A stretch of 6,571 nt of DNA from contig JADDQX010000032.1 of the NCBI GenBank assembly GCA_016781115.1, forward strand, positions 11,203-17,773. The letters run 5' to 3'. Within the stretch, counting starts at the first letter, position 1. Each line of letters opens with the position of its first letter. The notes below the pieces were generated by a model. That model searched no databases, had not been told where the DNA came from, and was given only the letters and a program-made list of their open reading frames with translations. The DNA comes from Actinomycetota bacterium. Lineage in GTDB: Bacteria; Actinomycetota; CADDZG01; WHSQ01. The position numbers were made by a program, and so were the translations under genes. This document shows, piece after piece, positions 1 to 5,320 of the stretch.

Positions 1-710
1 CCGCCGTCGTCTCCGGGCTCGACCGGCACCGTCACGGATGGAGCCGGCGGCGTCTGCGCGCCCGACGGTGGCGCCGCGGTCGGCGAGCGGATACCCGACG
101 GGGCAATCTCGGCCTCGTCCCTAGCGTCGTCGAGAACCGCTACGGCCGAGTCCCAGATCGCGGAGGCGGAGGTGACCTGGGTCGTCGCCGTTGCGATCAG
201 CTCCGTCTGGTCCTCACCCTCGAGCCCAGCGGCTACGCCCATCGTGTCCGCCGCATTCTTGTAGAGCTGCAACGATTGGAGGAACAGGTCTCGGGAGGCG
301 CTCGCCTCGTCCGGAGCGATGAACTGAGCCACCTCGGTCTGGGCGGCGGCGAAGTTGTCACTCCACTCTTTCGCCTTGTCTGCCAGGTCCTCGGGGGCCG
401 CGCTCGGAACGGCGGCCAGCTCGGAAGCGGGCGCCGTCACCCTCTGCAGGAGGGCCCGGACCTGGTCCGTGTAATTCTCCAGCGTCTCCTGGGCGAGCTC
501 CTTCTCCTGAGCCGCGCTGCGAGCGTTGTTCACCAGCGCCAGGCCCACGACGATCGCGATGAGCACGGTGATCCCGGCGATCGCCTGGCCCGCGGTCGTC
601 TTGTACCAGGGCGGCTTCTGGGTGCGCCCGACCGGACGCGGGGCCATCGCCGGTCGCCGGCGCGCCTGGCTGCCCCTGCTCTGAGACTTCTTCTTGCCCT
701 TGATCGCCAC
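1..710 (-). CDS. Unrecognised membrane-anchored protein downstream of tatC (3' end beyond window)
   Basis: I do not recognise this family. The reading frame is open from a GTG at 710 to the left edge: 236 codons, no stop, so the C-terminus is missing. Residues 1-37 are very basic (KGKKKSQSR, RRRP, then PPWYK). One hydrophobic helix follows at about 41-60 (AIAGITVLIAIVVGLALV), then a predicted helical, acidic region at about 63-200 rich in Ala, Glu and Gln. From about residue 204 the chain is Pro/Ser/Thr-rich and looks disordered. The positive-inside rule puts the N-terminus in the cytoplasm and the helical domain outside. There is no cysteine, catalytic motif or cleavable signal peptide. It starts 7 nt after the tatC stop, with no good ribosome-binding site, but a TATAGT hexamer lies 6 nt upstream, so it may have its own leaderless promoter. 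A structural or Tat-accessory role would be guesswork. Confidence is for a real gene. Confidence 0.8.
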   Translation of the reverse strand, partial: MAIKGKKKSQSRGSQARRRPAMAPRPVGRTQKPPWYKTTAGQAIAGITVLIAIVVGLALVNNARSAAQEKELAQETLENYTDQVRALLQRVTAPASELAAVPSAAPEDLADKAKEWSDNFAAAQTEVAQFIAPDEASASRDLFLQSLQLYKNAADTMGVAAGLEGEDQTELIATATTQVTSASAIWDSAVAVLDDARDEAEIAPSGIRSPTAAPPSGAQTPPAPSVTVPVEPGDDG

Positions 711-716
711 GGCGGG

Positions 717-722
717 ACTATA
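717..722 (-). promoter_or_regulatory. Candidate -10 element for the gene after tatC (leaderless)
   Basis: On the minus strand the hexamer TATAGT (5 of 6 matches to TATAAT) is followed by six nucleotides (CCCGCC) and then the GTG at 710. Transcription starting 7 nt after the hexamer would begin at the G of GTG, giving a leaderless mRNA. The hexamer overlaps the tatC stop codon TAG (718-720). No clear -35 is visible. This is a prediction from spacing, supported by the same arrangement at other starts in the window. Confidence 0.5.
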
Positions 723-1536
723 AACCGGCGCCCAGGCGCCTCTTCCTCCTGTCGATGACCTTCAGGGCCACGATCGTCCCCTCGTACAAGACGTACAGCG
801 GCAGCGCCATGAGAAGCATCGTGTAGGGGTCCTGGCTCGGCGTCACCACGGCCGCGAGCGCCACGATCGTCACGAAGGCGGCTCGGCGCTGGTGCCGCAA
901 CTGCTCGACCGACACCACACCGGCCAACCCAAGGAAGAAGAGCAGCAGGGGCAGCTCGAAGGTCAAGCCGAAGCCGATGAACATCAGCCCGACGAAGTTC
1001 AGGTAGGTGTCGGCCCGGAAGAACGGTGTGATGAGACCCTCGCCGAGCCCGATGAGGAAGCGGAGGCCGGGCGCGAGGGTCAGGTAGGCGAACGTGACGC
1101 CGACGCCGAACAGCACGACCGACGAAGAGATGAACGGAAGCGCGTACTTCTTCTCTTGAGGGGTCAGGCCAGGGGTGACGAAGGCCCAGACCTGATACAG
1201 CCACACCGGCGCCGAGCAGACGAAGCCAACCATCGCGGTGACCTTGAGCCGAACGATGAAGGGTTCCGCCGGACCGAACCCGCTGAGCTCACAACCCTGG
1301 GGCCCGAGCATCTGTGCGGGCAGACTGCAGAGCGGATCGAGCAGCCAGCTCAGGATCGGCTCGAAGAAGAAGAAGGCGCCGATGGAGATGGCAACGAAGG
1401 CTGCCAGAGAGAAGATCAGGCGCCTGCGGAGCTCGCTCAGGTGCTCCATCATCGTCATCGCCGCCACGTGGTTCTTCCGCCGTCTCTGACGGAGGAAGCT
1501 GAGTCTCCGCCGGCGAAGGTTCTGAGGCACGCTCAT
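718..1536 (-). CDS. tatC: Sec-independent protein translocase subunit TatC
   Basis: Polytopic membrane core of the twin-arginine translocase. It binds the RR signal peptide of folded substrates and recruits TatA/TatB. The product has 272 residues with six predicted membrane helices (about 40-62, 97-122, 133-157, 178-205, 216-233, 238-260). Family hallmarks are visible: HLSELRRR at 32-39 (Glu35 matches E. coli Glu15), YQVWAFVTPGL..QEKK at 114-130 (Phe119 and Glu128 match Phe94 and Glu103), FGLTFELP at 189-196 (Glu194 matches Glu170) and VTPSQDP at 231-237. The ATG overlaps the tatA stop (TGATG), implying translational coupling. Before HLSELR there is an unusually long Arg-rich extension. A start at GTG (codon 24), 6 nt after GGAAG, or at Met27 would give the more usual length. 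The first extracytoplasmic loop is enlarged and holds Cys70 and Cys81. Confidence 0.98.
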   Translation of the reverse strand: MSVPQNLRRRRLSFLRQRRRKNHVAAMTMMEHLSELRRRLIFSLAAFVAISIGAFFFFEPILSWLLDPLCSLPAQMLGPQGCELSGFGPAEPFIVRLKVTAMVGFVCSAPVWLYQVWAFVTPGLTPQEKKYALPFISSSVVLFGVGVTFAYLTLAPGLRFLIGLGEGLITPFFRADTYLNFVGLMFIGFGLTFELPLLLFFLGLAGVVSVEQLRHQRRAAFVTIVALAAVVTPSQDPYTMLLMALPLYVLYEGTIVALKVIDRRKRRLGAGL

Positions 1537-1772
1537 CAGTTGTCGTGGCCGCCTGCGGCCGGCGGCGCGGGGGCGGTGTCCTCGGGTTCGTCCTCTACGT
1601 CGTCGAGGCTCATGCCCTCCTCGAACTCGGCCCTCGCCTCGGACGCCATCCGGCGTAGCTCCGCCAACGTTTTCCCGACCGTTCTTGCGATCTCGGGCAG
1701 CCTCTGCGGGCCGAACACGATCAGGGCGATGACCGCCAGCATGAGGATCTCCAGTGGACCGAGAGACGGCAT
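1536..1772 (-). CDS. tatA: TatA/TatB-family twin-arginine translocase subunit
   Basis: Small subunit of the Tat translocase; TatA-type proteins oligomerise around TatC to permit passage of folded proteins. The 78 residues show the family plan: a short N-terminal membrane helix (about 6-20), the hinge FGPQRLPE (20-27), an amphipathic helix (about 28-52, GKTLAELRRM then EARAEFEE) and an acidic, Pro/Ala-rich tail. It is assigned tatA because it directly precedes and overlaps tatC, as in mycobacteria. However, Glu8 and the GPQRLP hinge resemble TatB rather than classical TatA (FGxKKLP), so TatB or a bifunctional TatA/B cannot be excluded. Its length (78) fits TatA better than a typical TatB. No second TatA/B gene lies in the window. 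There is no Shine-Dalgarno sequence before the ATG, but a TACACT hexamer sits 6 nt upstream. Confidence 0.93.
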   Translation of the reverse strand: MPSLGPLEILMLAVIALIVFGPQRLPEIARTVGKTLAELRRMASEARAEFEEGMSLDDVEDEPEDTAPAPPAAGGHDN

Positions 1773-1778
1773 CGCGGA

Positions 1779-1784
1779 AGTGTA
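1779..1784 (-). promoter_or_regulatory. Candidate -10 element for tatA-tatC (leaderless)
   Basis: On the minus strand TACACT (fits the actinobacterial TANNNT pattern) is separated by six nucleotides (TCCGCG) from the tatA ATG at 1772, which would place the transcript start at the A of ATG. The expected -35 region (about 1802-1808) falls in the T-rich flank of the upstream terminator (TTTCTGTT) and has no clear TTGACA match. A promoter is needed here, because the terminator at 1807-1836 should stop transcripts of the preceding gene. Confidence 0.55.
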
Positions 1785-1806
1785 GGAGTTGCTCGAGCGC
1801 TAACAG

Positions 1807-1836
1807 AAAGAGGCGCCGGAGATCCGGCGCCTCTTT
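1807..1836 (-). terminator. Intrinsic terminator of the zinc-ribbon gene
   Basis: A perfect inverted repeat: arms AAAGAGGCGCCGGA (1807-1820) and TCCGGCGCCTCTTT (1823-1836), separated by GA. Opening the innermost A-T pair gives a 13-bp stem with a 4-nt loop. Read on the minus strand, it starts 15 nt after the stop of the zinc-ribbon gene and ends in CTCTTTCTGTTA, a modest U-rich tail. The A/T ends are symmetrical, so it could also stop plus-strand transcripts, but no plus-strand gene ends here. Confidence 0.85.
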
Positions 1837-1851
1837 GAACTGTGGATGGTG

Positions 1852-2181
1852 TTACTGCGGATGCGGCCCCATCAGCTCGTCGAGCCAATCGTCCCGCTTC
1901 AGGACCTCGTGGAAGGCGAGCAGGTCGTCGTAGTCGATCGGGGGGCCCTGCTTCGGCTCGAGCGCCTCGGCCGGGATGTGCATCAGCATCGGCATGACGC
2001 CGCCCGAGAGCAACAGCCGCACGATGCGATCGTCGGCCGGCTTCTCCACGAAGTCTCCGCAGTCGGGGCAGGTGAAGCCGTAGCTGTTCGAGCTGGTCTG
2101 GCTCCCGATACGCAAGAGGATGTCCTCGGCGGTCAGGTCGATCTCTCCGCAGCCTGGGCACGTCGCCTTGATGGTGGTCAT
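1852..2181 (-). CDS. Small zinc-ribbon protein, uncharacterised
   Basis: The 109-residue product begins with two CxxC knuckles, CPGC (Cys8, Cys11) and CPDC (Cys38, Cys41), spaced 27 residues apart. This is a classic four-cysteine zinc ribbon on two beta hairpins. The rest is helical and acidic: KPADDRIVRLLLSGG (47-61), then PAEALEP (70-76), GPPIDYDDLLAFHEVL (79-94) and DDWLDEL (97-103). I have the impression of small actinobacterial proteins with this same layout (ribbon, KPAD, PAEALEP, DDLL, DDWL), but I know no assigned function. Zinc binding is well supported. DNA binding, RNA polymerase association or a protein adaptor role are all possible. There is no signal peptide or membrane helix, so it is cytosolic. 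It is transcribed alone, bounded by a divergent promoter region and its own terminator. The ATG has no Shine-Dalgarno sequence. Confidence 0.88.
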   Translation of the reverse strand: MTTIKATCPGCGEIDLTAEDILLRIGSQTSSNSYGFTCPDCGDFVEKPADDRIVRLLLSGGVMPMLMHIPAEALEPKQGPPIDYDDLLAFHEVLKRDDWLDELMGPHPQ

Positions 2182-2187
2182 GGTTCA

Positions 2188-2193
2188 TCTATC
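2188..2193 (-). promoter_or_regulatory. Weak candidate -10 for the zinc-ribbon gene
   Basis: GATAGA on the minus strand lies six nucleotides (TGAACC) before the ATG at 2181, the same spacing as the other candidate leaderless promoters. It lacks the final T and the first T of TANNNT, so on its own it would not be convincing. It is embedded in CCGATA, which is also present at the same distance from the kinase ATG on the opposite strand. Confidence 0.3.
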
Positions 2194-2205
2194 GGCGCGA
2201 CCCGC

Positions 2206-2223
2206 AGAAGGTTTAGAAGGTTT
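2206..2223 (+). repeat. Perfect tandem 9-bp repeat in the divergent promoter region
   Basis: AGAAGGTTT occurs twice head to tail (2206-2214 and 2215-2223) with no mismatch, in a 108-nt non-coding stretch of otherwise G/C-rich DNA. It overlaps the expected -35 region of the zinc-ribbon gene (about 2211-2217) and lies 67-84 nt upstream of the kinase start. It could be a direct-repeat operator for one or both genes. No regulator can be named from sequence. Confidence 0.6.
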
Positions 2224-2275
2224 CACTAGGTAGTTCCCGGCCGGCGATTCCCGCTCAATCGCCCCTCCGCAGTCG

Positions 2276-2286
2276 CCGATAATCGG
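2276..2286 (+). promoter_or_regulatory. Candidate -10 (GATAAT, 2278-2283) of the kinase gene inside an 11-bp palindrome
   Basis: GATAAT matches TATAAT at 5 of 6 positions and ends six nucleotides (CGGGAC) before the kinase ATG at 2290, as expected for a leaderless transcript. The hexamer is embedded in CCGAT-A-ATCGG, a perfect inverted repeat with one central base. A -35 is not obvious; TCAATC at 2255-2260 has the right 17-nt spacing but is a poor match. The palindrome could simply reflect the -10 or could be an operator. Confidence 0.55.
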
Positions 2287-2289
2287 GAC

Positions 2290-4344
2290 ATGGCCATCTT
2301 TCCGCGCGTCCGGAAGGACGACCTCCCCGAAACCGCCGACAAGACGCGGGTCGCGCTCGAGGCGGCGTTGCGGGTCTCTGAGATCGCGTCCTCGGGTGCT
2401 CCCCTGCCCGACGCCGTTCAGGGGATGGTCGAAGCGGCCATCGAGCTGATCGAGGCGGAGCAGGGCTCCATCATGTTGCTAGAGGAAGACGGCCAGACCC
2501 TGACGCTCGTCGCGTCGTACGGGTTGCCATCCGAGGTCCCACTCGGCCACTCGATCCGCGTCGGCGAGAGCGTCGCAGGTCGCGTTCTGGCCACCGGAAA
2601 GCCACTACTCCTGGGCGCCATCGATCGCGACGCCTTCGTCAACTTCGTCCCGAAGAGTCGCGCGATCTCGTCCTCCATCGTCGTTCCACTGCGCGTCCAA
2701 GGCCGCGGCACCGGCGTTCTCAGCCTCGCGGTGACCGAGGCACCGGCGAGCTTCGGCGACGAGGACCTGCGGGTCGCTCAGATGTTCGCGGATCAGGCCG
2801 CCGGGCTGCTCTATCGGGCGCGGTTGCACGAACAGGCGGAACATCGGTCCTCCGACCTGATGGCGCTTGTTGAATCCAGCCGAGGTCTGCTCGGGAGCCT
2901 GGACGTCGAGGAGCTTCTTCAAAGCGTGCTGGACGGCGGGGCTCGGCTCGCGGGTTCGACCGAGGGGTTCGCTTGTCTCTTCGACACCGATACCGGCGGC
3001 ATCAGCCGCGGCGTCTTCCGCGGGTTCCCGAAGGACCGGATCCGCTCCCTGCTCGACCTAGCGCCCGTACAAGACGCGATCGAGCGCAGCGACGTCACGA
3101 TGTTCGAGGACGCGGAGCGGCGCCAGATGGTGGCGGTCGGGCTCCGCACCACGAGGGGCAGCACCGGCGTGATGGTGGTCCCCGCCGCACGCGACATCAT
3201 CGAAGAACGGAGACACCTCTTTCGTGCCTTCGCGCAACAGGGCGGCACCGCCATCGGCGCCGCGGAGTTCCACCATGAGGTCGAGCGCAAAGAGACGGAA
3301 CTGACCGCGATCATCCAGGGGGTGCCGAACCCGATCCTCCTGGTGGATGCGCGCGGGAAGCTCGTGGCGGTCAACCCGTCCGCCGAGACGCTGTTCGGGA
3401 TCTCCGGCATGTTCGCTGCGGGCGCGCCGGCGGTGGGAACCGTCGGTCATCCCGAGATCGAGCGTCTGCTCACCGCCGAGGGAGAGCTTCAGGCGGAGGT
3501 CGTCGCCGGCAACCCTCCACGCACCTACAAGGTCCGTGTTACGGACGTCCACGTCCCCCGCGCTCCCATGGGACGCGTCCTGATCATGGACGACGTGACT
3601 TCAGAGCGCGAGATCGTGCAGACGCAGCGAGATTTCGTCGCGATGATCGGGCACGAGCTGCGTACACCGCTCACGATCATCAAGGGGTTCGCCCGCACGT
3701 TGTTGCGGCGTATCGACACCGTCAAGCCGGAAGACGCGAGCGAGGCTCTGAAGACGATCGATGTGCGCGCCGCGCAACTCGAGCGCCTGATCGAAGACCT
3801 GCTCTACGTTTCGAAGATCGAGTCGCGAGAGGCCCAGCTTCGGATCGAACAGGTCGAGATCGGCGCCCTCGCCCAGACGGTTGCCGAGGAGGTGATCGAG
3901 GACTATGGGGACCGGGAGGTGGCGATGGATATCCCTCGAGGTCTCACGTGGCCGTGCGACGAGACGAAGGTGAGCCTCGTGTTGCGCCACTTGATCGAGA
4001 ACGCGCTGAAGTACTCGTCGGGCCCGCAGCCCATCGTCGTTCGCGCCTCCGAGGATGAAGACGAGCTGCGGATCGATGTGATCGACAAGGGCGTGGGGTT
4101 GGTATCCACGGACATCCCCCACATCTTCGAGCGGTTCCGCCAGGTCGATGGTTCCTCGACGCGCGAGCACGGCGGCACCGGCGTCGGCCTCTACCTCTGC
4201 GCGCAACTCGTAAGGGTCCACAACGGCCGCATCTGGGTCGACTCGACGTGGGGGAAGGGCTCGACCTTCTCGTTCTCGCTCCCGAAGCGGGCCGTCACCG
4301 CAGGGGTCGTGAGGATCCGGTCGAGATCCGCGGCCGAGGGCTGA
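2290..4344 (+). CDS. Soluble hybrid-sensor histidine kinase (GAF-GAF-PAS-HisKA-HATPase_c)
   Basis: Cytosolic sensor kinase of 684 residues with no membrane helix. Domains in order: GAF at about 36-178 (GSIMLLEEDGQTLTLVASYG, then VVPL, FADQAAGLL); a second, more divergent GAF-like domain at about 195-328; PAS at about 335-440 (LLVDARGKLVAVNPSAETLFG); dimerisation/phosphoacceptor domain with GHELRTPL at 454-461, phosphorylated residue His455 (codon 3652-3654); and ATPase domain with N-box HLIENALKYS (Asn571), G1 DKGVGL (599-604), F-box IFERFRQVD (612-620) and G2 GGTGVGLYL (628-636). All catalytic boxes look intact. GAF1 has no cysteine, so a covalent bilin chromophore is unlikely; the ligand is unknown. 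No response regulator or receiver domain lies in the window, so it is an orphan here. Its C-terminus adds a basic tail of about 18 residues. It is divergent from the zinc-ribbon gene and convergent with pafC. Confidence 0.97.
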   Translation: MAIFPRVRKDDLPETADKTRVALEAALRVSEIASSGAPLPDAVQGMVEAAIELIEAEQGSIMLLEEDGQTLTLVASYGLPSEVPLGHSIRVGESVAGRVLATGKPLLLGAIDRDAFVNFVPKSRAISSSIVVPLRVQGRGTGVLSLAVTEAPASFGDEDLRVAQMFADQAAGLLYRARLHEQAEHRSSDLMALVESSRGLLGSLDVEELLQSVLDGGARLAGSTEGFACLFDTDTGGISRGVFRGFPKDRIRSLLDLAPVQDAIERSDVTMFEDAERRQMVAVGLRTTRGSTGVMVVPAARDIIEERRHLFRAFAQQGGTAIGAAEFHHEVERKETELTAIIQGVPNPILLVDARGKLVAVNPSAETLFGISGMFAAGAPAVGTVGHPEIERLLTAEGELQAEVVAGNPPRTYKVRVTDVHVPRAPMGRVLIMDDVTSEREIVQTQRDFVAMIGHELRTPLTIIKGFARTLLRRIDTVKPEDASEALKTIDVRAAQLERLIEDLLYVSKIESREAQLRIEQVEIGALAQTVAEEVIEDYGDREVAMDIPRGLTWPCDETKVSLVLRHLIENALKYSSGPQPIVVRASEDEDELRIDVIDKGVGLVSTDIPHIFERFRQVDGSSTREHGGTGVGLYLCAQLVRVHNGRIWVDSTWGKGSTFSFSLPKRAVTAGVVRIRSRSAAEG

Positions 4345-4351
4345 CCCGGCG

Positions 4352-5320
4352 TCAGTTGTAGCGGCGCGCGATCGCTTCCGCGAATCCCCTGGCCGCTTCG
4401 AGCACCGACGCGGGTTGCACGTTCCGTACCTGGTCTCCGAGCCGGAGCGCGAGCGTCGCTCCCCACCTATCGCCGCTAGACAGCAGCTCGACCTCCCGCC
4501 ATCCGTCCGGAAGATCCCGCGCCGCCCGGACCGGGTAGTAGTCCTCGAACCAGCGGGCCGCTTGCGGTGAGATCTCGATCGTCACGACCGTTTGATCCTC
4601 GCGTCCGATGAACGCACCCTTATAGCGCTCGGCGTCGAACTCGGCCGGGGGTTCTGCCGGGGCATCGGTGAGCCGGGACGTCTTGATCCGGTCGACCCTG
4701 AACATCCGTTCTTCACCGCTGAGGTGATCTAGCCCCACCACGTACCACCGGCCGAGCGTCGCGACCAGCCCCCACGGCTCGATGTTCCTGGTCGTCGCCT
4801 CGGTGCGAGAGCTGGAGAGGTACTCGATCTCTACCTGCTTGTGCTCCGACAGGCCGCGTTGGAGCACCTGCAGGTGGCGCTCCGGGCTGTTGTCGAGACG
4901 GACCTTGATCGCCGCCGCCTCGTCCCGGCCGAGGTCCGCGCCCAGCGCTTTCCCCAGCTTCACGAGCGCTCGCCGCAGGGAGTCCGCCTCCTCCATCGCC
5001 GGGAGCTCCGCGATCGCCTGGCCCCCCGCGTACAGGGCCAGCGCCTCCCCCGGCGTCAGTCGCAAGGGGGCGGAGAAGTAGTCCGCCATCCGGATGTAGA
5101 TCCGGTCCTCCTGGAACTCGACGTCGATGAGGTCCCCCGGGCCGTAGCCGGGGAGGCCGCAGAGGAACACGAGGTTGAGATCGTTGATCAGCTCGTTCTT
5201 CGGGATCTGGAACTTCCGCGATAGCTCACCGGCGGTGGTGCCGGGGTGCTGGATCGCGTACGGAAGCAGCAACAGGATCCGGCTGAGCCGCCGTCCGAGC
5301 CTGCCCGCGTTCTCGCTCAC
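4352..5320 (-). CDS. pafC: WYL-domain transcriptional regulator PafC
   Basis: Second half of the PafBC activator pair, which in mycobacteria acts with the housekeeping sigma factor to switch on most DNA-damage genes independently of LexA. The 322 residues comprise an N-terminal winged-helix region (about 8-80, TTAGELSRKFQIPKNELIND), a middle linker and helical part (LTPGEALALYAGGQAI, 88-103), a WYL domain at about 150-222 with GRWYVVGLD (190-198) and MFRVDRI (206-212), and the C-terminal extension typical of the family (WCX-like, about 243-320). The start is the GTG at 5320, which overlaps the pafB stop as GTGA. The frame stays open upstream to 5578, but that stretch is low-complexity Arg/Gly sequence antiphase to pafB. 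The overlap implies coupled, roughly equal production with PafB. Its stop is 7 nt from that of the convergent kinase. Confidence 0.93.
   Translation of the reverse strand: MSENAGRLGRRLSRILLLLPYAIQHPGTTAGELSRKFQIPKNELINDLNLVFLCGLPGYGPGDLIDVEFQEDRIYIRMADYFSAPLRLTPGEALALYAGGQAIAELPAMEEADSLRRALVKLGKALGADLGRDEAAAIKVRLDNSPERHLQVLQRGLSEHKQVEIEYLSSSRTEATTRNIEPWGLVATLGRWYVVGLDHLSGEERMFRVDRIKTSRLTDAPAEPPAEFDAERYKGAFIGREDQTVVTIEISPQAARWFEDYYPVRAARDLPDGWREVELLSSGDRWGATLALRLGDQVRNVQPASVLEAARGFAEAIARRYN

Noticed and set aside
354..373. TTGTCA followed by a T-rich stretch on the plus strand
   Set aside because: It lies inside the minus-strand coding region, has no TANNNT at the right distance and no plus-strand gene downstream.
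727..740. Two GGCGCC words separated by CA just upstream of the post-tatC -10
   Set aside because: They encode the last residues of TatC (RRLGAGL) with ordinary high-GC codons. The hairpin would have a 2-nt loop and no U-run, so neither an operator nor a terminator can be supported.
276..758. Plus-strand open frame opposite the post-tatC gene
   Set aside because: Its translation is Arg/Gly-rich with no recognisable motif. The minus-strand frame has a sensible basic N-terminus, membrane helix and start context.
530..1204. Minus-strand frame of 224 codons overlapping tatC and the following gene
   Set aside because: Arg-rich, without domains, and spanning the boundary of two better-supported genes in a different frame.
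892..1785. Long plus-strand open frame (297 codons) antisense to tatC and tatA
   Set aside because: Its translation is Glu/Arg/Gln-rich low-complexity sequence with no domain, and it lies opposite two clear Tat genes. It is a by-product of high-GC codon usage.
4341..4355. Small inverted repeat CTGAC/GTCAG between the kinase and pafC
   Set aside because: Only 5 bp with a 5-nt loop and no U-run. The symmetry arises mostly from two facing TGA stops, so it is too weak for a terminator.
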